A DNA stretch of 64,000 nt, taken from positions 1-64,000 of the forward strand of contig CAVYBY010000009.1 of NCBI GenBank assembly GCA_963766935.1, given 5' to 3'. Source of the stretch: CAVYBY01 sp963766935. Lineage in GTDB: Bacteria > Actinomycetota > UBA4738 > HRBIN12. Of this stretch, positions 8,112-19,490 are shown piece after piece. The translations under genes were made by a program, and so were the position numbers. Within the stretch, counting starts at the first letter, position 1. Each line of letters begins with the position of its first letter. The notes beneath the pieces were generated by a model. The model had not been told where the DNA came from. It searched no databases and was given only the letters and a program-made list of their open reading frames with translations.

Positions 8112-8954
8112 ATGCTGGCCTCGATCGCCTACAAGACCTTCCCGTCGTTCCACGTCGGGCCGATCACCGTCCGGACGTTCGGGCTCATGGTGGCGCTCGG
8201 GATGCTCCTGGGGTCGTGGGTCTTCCTGCGCTACGCGCGGGATCACGGCATGGACCCCGAGCTCCTCAGCAGGTTCGCTTGGCGGATCATCATCTTCGGG
8301 CTGATCGGCTCGCGGGTGCTGTTCGTGCTGACCCACATCTCGCAGTTCACCGACGACCCGTTGTCGGCGTTCGCGGTGTGGCAGGGCGGCCTCCAGTTCT
8401 CCGGCGCGTTCCTCGTCGCGGTCGGCATGATCCGGTGGTTTCTCCGCAAGCATCCGGAGATCGACGGGCGGACGCTGGCCGATGCGATGGCGCTCGGACT
8501 CGTGCCGGGACTCATGGTTGGACGGATCGGTTGCATCTCGGTGGGCGAGCACCTCGGCAAGACGACGAACTCCTTCCTGGGGTGGAGGTACATGGGCGGC
8601 GCGACGCGCGAACCGATCGCCGGCGTCCTCAATGGGACGATCCACCCGGTGATCCACAACACCGCCATCTACGAGCTCATCTTGCTCGCGCCGCTCACCT
8701 TGCTGATGTTCTGGGTCGCGCGACGCAAGCCGGCGCCGGGCTGGGTCGTGGTGACGTTCCTCTTCTGGTACGGCATCGAGCGGTTCCTCACGGACTTCCT
8801 GCGCGCCTACGACGAGACGAAGTTCGGGCTCACCGGCGCGCAGTACATCTGCATCGGAATGGTCGCCGCGGGCATCGTGATGTTGGTCAGGATCCGGCGG
8901 AGCGAGAGGACCTCCGGAGGGCCCGAGCCGGAGCCCGCCGCGGCCACGATCTGA
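8112..8954 (+). CDS. lgt: prolipoprotein diacylglyceryl transferase
   Basis: Lgt moves a diacylglyceryl group from phosphatidylglycerol to the lipobox cysteine of prelipoproteins in the cytoplasmic membrane. The 280-aa product is multi-spanning and carries the Lgt signature as GRIGCISVGEHLGK (family consensus GRxGNFxNxExxG) plus ITVRTFGLMVALG near the N-terminus. The usual Asn of GN is Cys here. ATG 8112 gives an N-terminus (MLASIAYKTFPSFHVGP) that matches the family; 8100 is an alternative. A client is the lipoprotein at 50.5-51.0 kb. Confidence 0.92.
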   Translation: MLASIAYKTFPSFHVGPITVRTFGLMVALGMLLGSWVFLRYARDHGMDPELLSRFAWRIIIFGLIGSRVLFVLTHISQFTDDPLSAFAVWQGGLQFSGAFLVAVGMIRWFLRKHPEIDGRTLADAMALGLVPGLMVGRIGCISVGEHLGKTTNSFLGWRYMGGATREPIAGVLNGTIHPVIHNTAIYELILLAPLTLLMFWVARRKPAPGWVVVTFLFWYGIERFLTDFLRAYDETKFGLTGAQYICIGMVAAGIVMLVRIRRSERTSGGPEPEPAAATI

Positions 8955-9286
8955 AGCCGGCCGGGCTTCGAGCCCACAAGTCGAGACCTTCGCCCTAGGC
9001 GCACTGCGGTCTCGCAGGTGCGTTCAAGAGCGACCGACTATCCCCCGGGCCCCTCGCTCACCTGCCCGAATGCCGGTTCACAGCGCCGATACCGCGGATC
9101 GCCCGCGACCGTTCATTTTCCCTGGTCAGACCCTTGACCCTAGGTCCGGGGGAGGGGGTAGGATTACGCACTTCGTCCGATGCGGTACCACATCTGGTGG
9201 ACGGAGGATTCCGTATCAGGTTGTTTCCTCATAGAAGAAGACCTAGGAAGCCCCCGAGCCCGCTCACCACCGGAGGAACCGAGACG
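8955..9286 (+). promoter_or_regulatory. intergenic region upstream of the LamG block, candidate promoter
   Basis: A 332-nt gap with no convincing gene. An imperfect hairpin (GAAGCC 8953-8958 / GGCTTC 8964-8969) may end lgt transcription. A candidate promoter for the block is TTGACC (9134-9139) and TAGGAT (9159-9164), but the 19-bp spacer is longer than ideal. The remaining leader of about 115 nt ends in a GGAGGAA Shine-Dalgarno before ATG 9287. No known riboswitch was recognised. Confidence 0.35.
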
Positions 9287-12200
9287 ATGACCCCGCCCGC
9301 GTCCGCTCTTCGCCGTCTGCGCACGCCCGCCGTTCGTGCTTGTCGGGCATGCTCGTGCAACTCCTTCCGATCGGCTTCGCCTCCGTCGCCTCCGCGAAGA
9401 CGCCGCCCAGTCGACTCGGCGCTTCAGCTCGACGGCATGGACGACTACGTGACGATGGGCAACGCGGGCGGGGCGGCCGTTCAGCCGCTGGGTGCGTCGC
9501 AGTTCACGCTCGAGCTCTGGTTCAAGCGCAACACGACGCAGGCCACGACGCGGACGTCGACGGGCAACGGCGGGTGGAGCCACGCGATCCCGCTCGTTGA
9601 CGAAGGGACGCGGCGAGGCCGACGGCCCAGGAAACCGCGGACACGAACTACTTCCTCGGGCATGCAGAACGCGTCGGGCGCGGATCAGTTCAAGCTCGTC
9701 GCCGACTTCGAGGACACCGCGACGAGCGGCAACCATCCCGCGATCGGCAGGCGACCGTCGTGCACGGCAACGTCTGGCACCACGCGGCCGTGACGTACAA
9801 CGGCGCGAACGTCTGGAACATGTACCTCGACGGCGAGCTGGACTGCGACCAGTGGTCGCAGCTTCACGCCGCGGTTCGACTCGATCCAGCACTCGGCGAT
9901 CGGGACGGCGCATGAACGTCCACGGGAGTGCAGCAGGGTGCGTTCGCCGGTCAGATCGACGAGGCTCGCGTCTGGAACTCCGCGCGCTCGCTGTCGCAGA
10001 TCCAGTCGACGATGAACAGCGAGATCGAATCGGCGCCGGGCTGCTCGGGCGCTGGGGCATGAACGAGGGGTCCGGGACGACGGCGGGCGACTCGGCCGGT
10101 TCGCCGGCGAGCGACGGCACGCTTACCAACGGGCCGACGTGGATCGCCGGCCTCTACCTCGGCGCCGGGGCCCTGCAGTTCGACGGGAGCAACGACTTCG
10201 TGACGTTCGGGCAGGCGACATCAGAGCTCGGCGCGTCGTCGTTCACCCTCGAGACCTGGTTCAAGCGGACGGGGAACGGGGCGAACGTCTCGACCGGGAA
10301 CTTTGGGCTCGACGGCACGACGCTCCCGCTGGCGGTGCCGCTGCTGACGAAGGGGCGTGGTGAGGAGGACGGGTCCAACAAGGACATGAACTGGTTCCTC
10401 GGGATCACGAACCCGACGGACGGGACGAACGGCAACCGGCTGGCCGTCGACTTCGAGGACAGGAACAGCACGACCGGCGCGACCGGCGACGGCAGCGGGC
10501 TCAACCACCCGTTCATGGGCACGGCGGTGATCAGCGCCAACGTCTGGCACCACGCCGCCGCCACCTACGACAGCTCGACCGGGATCTGGAGGCTTTACCT
10601 GGACGGCGGTCCTCGACCGGACGAGCACGCCGATGCTCGCGGATGCCGCCGGAACCCGATCGCGCTGCCGCAGAACGGCTCGATCCAGCACGCCGCGCTC
10701 GGCTCGGCACTGCACCTCGACCGGTGTCGCAGGCCGGTATCTTCGCCGGGCAGATCGACGAGGCGAGGGTCTGGACCACGGTTCGCTCGCAGTCGCAGAT
10801 CGACTCCACCATGAACGACGAGCTCGAACTTCCCGGAGACGGTCGGCCTCGTCGGCCGCTGGGGGCTGAACGAGGGGACAGGGACGACGACGGCGGACTC
10901 CTCCGGCAACTCTGGTAACAGGAACGTTGGGGGCAAGCCCGACAGGAGCCCGACCTGCCGCCCCGCATGGGTCCACGCCAGGGTTCTGGTCCAGGGGTCG
11001 GCGCTCGGCAACTACGGCGTCCGCCTCGATGGGATCAACGACTACGTGACCATGGGGCCGGCCGCCGGACTCGGCGCGTCGTCCTTCACGCTGGAGCTGT
11101 GGTTCAAGCGGACCGGCGCCGGCGCATCGGGCAGGGCACCGGGCAACTTCGGCCTCGTCTCGGCGGTGCCGCTCCTGACGAAGGGGCGGAACGAGTTCGA
11201 CGGCGACGAACCGTGACATGAACTACTCCCTCGGGATCGACACGGACACGAACAAGCTGGCGGTCGACTTCGAGGACAAGAACAGCACCACCGGCACCGG
11301 CACCGGCAGCGATGGAGCGGGCTCAACCACCCCTTCATCGACCCGAACACCCCGATCGCCCCGAACGTCTGGCACCACGCGGCGGCCACCTACGACATCA
11401 CGACCGGCCTCTGGAAGATCTATCTGGACGGCAACCTCGACGCGACGAGCCGCACCGATGCTCGCGGATGCCGCCGGGACTCCGATCGCGCTGCCGCAGA
11501 ACAACTCGATCGAGCACGCGGCTCTCGGGTCGGCGCTGCAGTCCAACGGCACGCCCGGCGGCTACTTCGCGGGCGTCATCGACGAGGCTCGCGTGTGGAA
11601 CGTCGTCCGGACCCCGTCGGAGATCCAGGCCAACATGGGCAAGGCCATCACGTCCGCCACCGGCCTGCTGGGCCGCTGGGGCCTGAACGAAGGCTCGGGA
11701 ACGACGGCGGGTGACTCGGCCGGTTCGGCCATCAACGGGACGCTCACGAACGGCCCGCTGTGGGTGACCGGGTCCTCGGGTCTCGGCAACCACGCGCCGA
11801 CGGTTGCGCCGGCGATCGACCAGGCAGCGCCGAAGACGAACGACGTCCTGAGCGTCACGCCGAACGGCACCGACGCCGACGGCGACCCGCTGACCTACAC
11901 CTACCAGTGGCGGAAGGGCGGCGTGGACATCGGCGGCGCCACGGGCCCGAGCGCTGAACCTTTCCACTGCCGGCAACGGCGACAAGGGCGACCAGATCTC
12001 CGTGAGCGTTCGCGCCCACGACGGCTCCACGTATTCCGCACCCTCGTGGCCGCTCCGGTGACGATCCTCAACACCGCGCCGGTCGTCGACTCGGTTGCGA
12101 TCACCGTGAACAACCCGGGCCCGACCGACACCCTCTTCTTCACGGCGTCTCAGCACGACGACGACCTCGACGCGACGACCGTGTCCAGGCAGTGGGCCAA

Positions 12201-15181
12201 GAACGGCACCGACCTCCCCGGAAAGACCGGAGGCACACTCGACCTGGCACGATCAGCGTTTCGAACGGCGACCAGATCACCCTGCGACTGACGGCGAACG
12301 ACGGCTCGGCGGACTCCATCGCGGTTACCTCAGGGCCTGCCACCGTGACGATCGCCAACACGGCGCCGGTCGTGGACTCGGCCGTCATCGACCAGAGCGC
12401 CCCGGCCACCAACGCCACCTTGTCGGTGACCGTCACCGCCCACGACGACCAGAACGACCCGCTGACCTACGCCTACCAGTGGACGAAGAACGGCTCCGAC
12501 ATCGGCGGGGCGACCTCGTCGACGCTGAACCTGGGGACGGCCGGCAACGGCGACCGCGGGCGACCTGATCCGGGTTCGGGTCACGGCGAACGACGGCTCG
12601 CTCGACTCGTCGCCGGTCACCTCGTCGCCGGTGACGGTGCAGAACACGGCGCCGACGGCGACGGTGTCGCTGGACAACCACACGCCGGACACGAACGCGA
12701 CGCTCAACGCGACGGCGACGAAGAGCGACCTGGAGCGGCGACACCGTGACGCTCACCTACGTCTGGAAGGTGAACGGCGACAGCCAAGCAGACGACGGTC
12801 CGACGGCCCTCTCGGACAACTTCGACCTGTGCGATGGCCGGCAACGGCGACAACGGCGACACGGTGACGCGTGACCGTCACGCCCAACGACGGGACGCGT
12901 CGACGGCGCGCCGGTCTCGGACACCGCGACGGTGGGCAACTCGGCGCCGGTCGTGGACTCGGTCGTCATCGACCAGACGCGCCCCGGCCACCAACGACAC
13001 GCTGTCGGTGACCGTCACGGCCCACGACGCCCGACGGACGACCCGCTGACGCTACGCCTACCAGTGGACGAAGAATGGCTCCGACATCGGCGGGGCGACC
13101 TCGTCCACGCTGAACCTCGGGACCGCCGGCAACGGCGACCGGGGCGACCTGATCCGGGTTCGCGTGACCGCGAACGACGGATCGCTCGACTCCTCGCCCA
13201 TCACCTCTTCGCCCGTGACCGTGCAGAACACGGCCCCGACGGCGACCGTCGCCCTGGACAACCACTCCCCGAACACGAACGCGACGCTGACCGCGAACGC
13301 GACGAAGAGCGACCTGGACCCGGCCGACTCGGTCACCCTGACCTACGTCTGGAAGGTGAACGGGACGGTCAAGCAAGACCACGTCCGAACAGCTCCTCCC
13401 TCTCCGACACCTTCGACCTGTCGGTCGCCGGCAACGGCGACAACGGCGAGACGGTCTCGGTGGAGGTCACGCCCTCGGACGGGTCGCTCTCGGGCTTGCT
13501 GGTCTCCGACTCGGCTGTCGTCGGCAACTCCGCGCCGATCGTGGACTCGGCCGTCATCAACGAGACGACGCCGTACACCACCGACCTCCTGCACGTCACG
13601 GTGACCGCGCACGACCCCGACGGCCCGGCGCCGACGCTCAGCTACCAGTGGACGAAGAACGGGACGGACCTGCCCGGGCGCACCAGCGCGACGCTCAACC
13701 TCGCGACCCTGGACAACGGCGATCACGGCGACGTCATCCGCGTGCGGGTGACTGCGAACGACGGGTCGGTCGACTCCACGCCGGTGACGTCCTCGCCGGT
13801 CACCGTTCTGAACTCGGCGCCGGTGGTGAGCGCGGTCACGATCAACCAGAGCTCTCCGCACACCGCCGACATCCTGACGGCCTCCGTCACCTCGTCCGAC
13901 CTCGACGCCGACGCCCTGAGCTTCACCTACCAGTGGACGAAGAACGGGACCGACATCGGCGGACAGAACGGCTCGACGTTGAATCTCGGGCCGGCCGGCA
14001 ACGGAGACAAGGACGATCTGATCCGCGTGCGAGTGACCGCGAACGACGGATCCGCGGACTCGACGCCCACGACGTCCTCGCCGGTGACGATCCTGAACAC
14101 GGCTCCGACGGCGACCATTGCCCTGGACAACCACTCCCCGGACACCAACGCGACGCTGACCGCGAACGCGACCAAGAGCGACATCGATCCCGGCGAGACG
14201 ATCACGCTCACCTACGAGTGGAAGGTCAACGGGACGACCAAGCGGACGCAGGTCACGACGGCGCTCTCCGACCAGTTCGATCTCTCGGTGGCCGGCAACG
14301 GCGACGCCGGTAACACGGTCACGGTCACCGTCACGCCCTCGGACGGCACCGCGAGCGGCACGCCGCAAACCGACACGGCGACGGTCGCCGGCGGCGGAGG
14401 CGGGAACGCGCCGGTGGCGTTCGACTCCAACTACGGCGTGACGAAGGCTGCGGCCCGGGTCATCACCCTCAACGCCACCGACGCCGACAGCGACCCGCTG
14501 ACCTACTCGATCGTGACCCCGCCGAACAGCGGGTCGCTCTCGGGGAGCGGATCCTCGCGCACCTACACGCCGGTCAACTCGTTCACCGCGATCGTGACCT
14601 TCACCTTCCGGGCAAACGACGGCAGCGCCAACAGCAACCTGGCGACCGTCACGATCACGATCGCGCCCAAGAAGAAGGTCACGATCAACGACGGGTCATT
14701 CAACCCGGCAAACACGACACCCGCCATCTGCGGCGCCGTCCGGTTCGTCAACAAGGGGACGTCGGCGCACTCCGTGGCCGACACGAGCGGGCTGAACTTG
14801 TTCTCGTCGGGTGCGATCAACCCCAGCTCGGAGTTCGACTACCGCTACACGGCGGCAGGCAACTACAACTTCTTGATCGGCAGCACCACCGGCCGCGCGA
14901 AGGTCCCGGTGAAGGTGTCGTCCACGACCGGCGGCACCAGCACCGTCTTCGCCATCCAGTGGGCCTGCGAGGACCCGCCTGCGGGCTACGTCTTCGACGT
15001 GCAGATCAAGCGGGCCGGCTCGAGGCAGTGGGTGAGCTGGCAGGACGGCGTGACGACGATGGGCGCGGACTTCACGCCCGACGCCGGCACCGGCAACTAC
15101 AAGTTCCGCGCGCGGATGCGCAACACCAGCGGAGGCGCGACCTCCGATTGGTCCGCCGCCAAGAAGATCACCGTCAGCTGA
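9287..15181 (+). pseudogene. giant secreted LamG/Ig-repeat protein A, frame broken many times
   Basis: This would encode roughly 1960 aa: a signal peptide (MTPPASALRRLRTPAVR, then the hydrophobic MLVQLLPIGFASVASA in another frame), three LamG/concanavalin-like modules (about 9418-11750), tandem Ig/PKD-like repeats (about 11800-14395), a cadherin-like module (14400-14670), a cupredoxin-like module (14675-14920) and a C-terminal beta domain shared with protein B. More than ten single-base frame changes are needed between 9.34 and 13.4 kb; after about 13.4 kb the frame is clean to the TGA. The modules keep good protein sense across the breaks, favouring sequence indels or very recent decay. The role is probably surface binding of glycans or matrix, by inference from domains. 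Confidence 0.75.
12060..14395 (+). repeat. tandem Ig/PKD-like repeat array in protein A
   Basis: Two alternating unit types of about 90-100 aa: one with DPLTYAYQWTKNGSDIGGAT and STLNLGTAGNGD, the other with TLTYVWKVNGT and FDLSVAGNGDNG. The copies beginning at CCTACCAGTGG 12472 and 13057 are nearly identical DNA with a 585-bp offset, indicating recent duplication. Confidence 0.8.
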
Positions 15182-15210
15182 TCGCCGGGGCGCAACTTCG
15201 GCGGAGAGAG

Positions 15211-18200
15211 ATGAGGACGATCGAGATGAAGCGACCGGGAGCCACCAAGCGAATCAAGGGCCTCTGCGGGGCCGTCCTGTCGGCGGTCCTGATGACCGTG
15301 GCCCTGCCGGTGCTTCCGGCTGCCCACGCCGTGGGGAACCAGGGGCTGCAGCTCAACGGGACGTCGCAGTACGCAACCCTCGGCGCCACCGGTCAGCTCA
15401 ACGCGACCAACTTCACCCTCGAACTGTGGTTCAACCAGACCGGGAACGGATCGACCACCTCGACCGGCAATAGCGGGCTCGAGGGCTCGGACGTGGCCGT
15501 CCCGCTGATCGCAAAGGGGCGCGGCGAGACCGAGAACCCCAGTGTCGACGTCAACTACTTCCTGGGCCTGTCGAACAACCACCTGGCCGCCGACTTCGAG
15601 GACAACGCGACGAGCCTGAACCACCCGGTGATCGACACCGGCACGACGATCAGCAACAACACTTGGTACCACGCGGCGGTCACCTACGACGGCACGACGT
15701 GGCGCCTCTTCCTGAACGGCAACCTCCAGAAGACCCTGAACATCGGGAGCTTCTCGCCGGCATCGTCGACCACCACGGTCACCTCGGTCGGCACCGCGCT
15801 GACCTCGCCCGGGGCGGGCAAGTCGCTCAGGGGTTCTTCCAGGGCCAGGTCGACGAGGTCCACATCTGGAACTCGGTCCGCTCCCAGGCGCAGATCCAGG
15901 CCGGGATGAACAGCGAGGTCGGGCCCACGGCCGGTCTGATCGGCGACTACCACATGAACGAGGGGTCGGGACCGACTCTGATCGACTCGTCCGGGACCAA
16001 CTCCCCCGGCGCGCCCGTCGGCGGGCCCAGCTGGGTTGCCGGCGCGCCCGCGCTCGGCGGTGGCGCGCCCTCGTCCAACTTCGCCCTTCAGTTCAACGGG
16101 ACCAGCCAGTACGTGACCTTCGGAACGGCCGCGGGCCTGGGCGCATCCTCTTTCACGCTGGAGGCGTGGATCGACAAGACGGGCAACGGAACCGCTCTGT
16201 CCTCGACCGGGACGAACGGGTTGTCCAACTACACGGCCATCCTCGCGAAGGGACGCAACGAGAACGACGGGTCCACCGTCGACATGAACTACTTCTTGGG
16301 GATCGACGCCGCCGGCCACATCGGCGTCGACTTCGAGGACAAGAACAGCACCAACACGGGCTCCGGGGACGGCAGCGGGCTGAACCACGCCTTCGCCACG
16401 ACCACGACCGTCGGGACCAACGCCTGGCACCACATCGCCGCGACGTACGACACCTCCAACGGACTGTGGAAGGTCTACATCGACGGCGGCCTCGACGCCA
16501 CGAGCGCCGTTCAGACGACGAACAGCACCCCCGGCAACCCGATCGCGCTGCCCCAGAACAACTCGGTCCAGCACGCCTCGCTCGGTTCGGCGCTCAACTC
16601 GACCGGGGCCACCGGAGGCTTCTTCCAGGGCATGATCGACGAGGCCCGGATCTGGAACACCGTTCGCTCGGGAGCCCAGATCTCTGCGTCGATGAACACG
16701 GAGATCGGCCCGACCACCGGCCTCGTCGGTCTGTATCACTTGAACGAGGGCACGAGCACGACCACGGGTAACTCGGCCGGCGTGACCATCACCGGAAACC
16801 TCAGCCCCTCCGGCACCCCCCCCGCCTGGGTCGCCGGCGCCCCTGCGCTCGGCACCGGCGGCTCGAACCAGGCGCCCGACGCGCCGGTCGTCGTTTCGCC
16901 GAACGACGGTGCGACCGGCGTCTCGCAGTCGCCGAACCTCGACGTGACGGTCAACGACGCCGACGGCAACCCGATGGACGTCACCTTCTACGGGCGCCCG
17001 GTAGCGGCGGCGCTGCCCGGCGACTTCACGATCGGCGTGCTTCCTGACACGCAGTTCTACGCGGAGAACGTGGGGAACGGCCCCACCGGGCAGTCCCGGT
17101 TCCAGCAGTACCTCGACCAGACCAACTGGTTGGTCAGCTCGCAGGCGCAGCTGAACACGCTGTTCGTCACGCACCTGGGCGACATCACCCAGAACTTCGA
17201 CACGATCCAGGCTGAGTGGGTCCGCGCCGACCAGGCGCAGAACATCCTGGACAACGCCGGCCTGCCGAACTCGGTGACGACCGGCAACCACGACATCAAC
17301 TCCCAGGGCAACGCGACCTACTACGACCAGTACTTCCCGCCCAGCCGGTACTCGAGCAACTCCTGGTACGGCGGCTACATGGGCGACCCGAACGACAACA
17401 TCGCGGAAAGCACGAACCGGCTCAACAAGGACAACTACGAGCTGTTCGACGTCGGATCGCTGAAGTTCCTGTTCATCAGCCTCGAGGTCGACATGCCCCA
17501 GTACTCGATCGATTGGGCGCAGAACGTGATCAACGCCTACCCGGACCGTCAGGTCATGATCACGACGCACGCCTTCCTCAACCCGTCGGCCCAGCGTCCG
17601 ACCTCCACGATCACCGGCCGTCCCGACCACCTCTCGGCGGCGGCCGTGTGGACCCAGCTGATCTTCCCGAACTGCAACATCTTCCTGGTCATCAACGGCC
17701 ACTACCACGGCGAGGCCAACCGCGTCGACAACAACGCGTGCAACAAGCCGGTGAACCAGGTGGTCGTGGACTACCAGGACTTCCAGCCGGGCGGTGGGAA
17801 CGGCTGGCTCCGGTACATGACCTTCCGGCCGGCGTTGAACCAGATCGACAGCTACTCCTACAGCCCGACCCTTGACCAATCGTTCACCGACGCGAACAGC
17901 CAGTTCAGCATGCCGTTCGACATGGGATCGAACCCGATCCAGACGCTGGGGGTCGTGCACAACGTCGCCTCCGGCGGACACGCGGTGCTGCCGTGGACGA
18001 GCCTCGCCTCCGGTTCGCAGTACGAGTGGTACGCGGTCGCCGACGACGGGATCGCCTCGACCCAGGGCTCGACCTCGGTCTTCACGACCAGCGGCTCGTC
18101 CAACCAGCCGCCGGTCATGGACTCGGTGACGATCAACCAGGCGTCCCCGCACACGAACGACACGCTGACCAGCACCGTGGCCGGGCACGACCCGGAGGGT

Positions 18201-19470
18201 GCGAGCGTCACCTACAGCTACGAGTGGCTCCGCAACGGCTCGGCCATCTCGGGCGCCACGTCCTCGTCGCTCAACCTGAGCGGCGCGAACAACGGCAACA
18301 AGGGCGACCAGATCAGCCTGCGGGTGCGGGCGAGCGACGGCACGCTGCAGAGCGCGCCGATGACGAGCTCGTCGGTCACGATCCTCAACACCGCGCCGAC
18401 GGCCACGGTCTCGCTCAACACGTCGACGCCGCAGGACAACACCACGCTGACGGCGACGGCGACCCGTTCCGACGCCGACAACGACACGGTCACCCTGACC
18501 TACGTCTGGCGGGTGAACGGCACGACGCGGAAGACGACGTCGAACTCGTCCTCGCTCACCGACACGTTCGACCTGTCGGTCGCCGGCAACGGCGATTCCG
18601 GCGACCAGGTCACTGTCACCGTGACGCCGAGTGACGGAACGGCGAGCGGCACACCCGTTGTGGCGACCGCCAACATCGGCGCGACGAACACGCCCCCGGT
18701 CGCCAACGACCAGGACGTCCTCGTCGAGCGGAACGTCGCGGCCGCGATCACGCTGACCGCGACCGACGCCAACGGCGACCCGATCACCTTCACCGTGCTG
18801 TCGAACCCGGCGCACGGCACGCTGACCGGGACCGGCGCCGGCGCGCACCTACACGCCGGCCAACAAGTACCAGGGCAACGACTCGTTCACGTTCCGCGGC
18901 AGCGACGCGGGCGGCAGCGGCAACATCGCGACCATCAGGATCACGGTCGCGAAGGCGTTCCCGCTCCAGGTCAACAACTCCGGGTTCTCGAAGGCGAACC
19001 AGGGCGTGAAGATCGGCTCCACCGTCCGCTGGACCAACACCGGGTCGGTGGCGCACCGCGTCGTGGACAACTCCGGGTTCGGGCTCTACGACTCGGGCTC
19101 GATCGCCGTCAACGGCGTGTACGCCCGAGTGTTCATCGGGGCCGGCAAGTGGGCCTATCGCGACCCGACCACGGGCGCGACGGCGACGATCAAGATCCCG
19201 CCGGCCGTCTCTCAGGGCAGCGGCGGAACGTCCACGATCTTCACGATCACGTGGGCCGGCACGCAGGCTCCCGCCGGGTACGCCTGGGACATCCAGATCA
19301 AACGCCACTCGGGGGCGTGGACCAACTGGGTTACCGGCACGAGCGCGTTGAACGGTGGCTACACCGCCGACGCGGGAACCGGCACCTACAAGTTCCGGGC
19401 ACGGCTGCGGCGGACGTCGGACGGCGTCACGCTCGGCTGGTCGCCCGCCAAGGCCATCCAAGTCGTCTAG
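15211..19470 (+). pseudogene. secreted LamG-metallophosphoesterase-Ig protein B, two frameshifts
   Basis: A protein of about 1420 aa with a signal peptide (GLCGAVLSAVLMTVALPVL, cleavage near AAHA), LamG modules at about 15340-15990 and 16080-16850, and a calcineurin-like phosphoesterase at about 17025-17860. The phosphoesterase metal motifs are all present: LPDTQF, HLGDIT, TGNHD, TTHAF and GHYHGE. Ig-like repeats (18100-18680), a cadherin-like module, a cupredoxin-like module and a C-terminal beta domain follow. The frame shifts near 15830 and shifts back near 18842, so the stop at 19470 is in the original frame. Starts 15211 and 15226 are both possible behind GGAGAGAG. It probably cleaves extracellular phosphoesters. 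It lies 29 nt after A and 20 nt before C, so one operon. Confidence 0.8.
16080..16700 (+). repeat. LamG module copy in B, near-identical to 20462-21080
   Basis: The second LamG module of B matches the second LamG module of C almost base for base in places. The stretch starting at 16621 is identical to that at 21001 for 51 nt, a 4380-bp offset. Confidence 0.75.
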
Positions 19471-19490
19471 AGGAGAGAGGAACGCCCGCC

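Noticed and set aside
9330..13400. Programmed frameshifting in protein A
   Set aside because: There are too many breaks, in both directions, with no consistent slippery site or downstream structure. Indels explain them better.
12060..14395. Regular repeats that could be taken for a CRISPR array
   Set aside because: The unit is about 290 bp of coding sequence for Ig-like domains, with no short conserved repeats, unique spacers or cas genes.
15684..18848. A 1054-aa minus-strand frame opposite protein B
   Set aside because: Antisense shadow of LamG and phosphoesterase coding; no recognisable domain.
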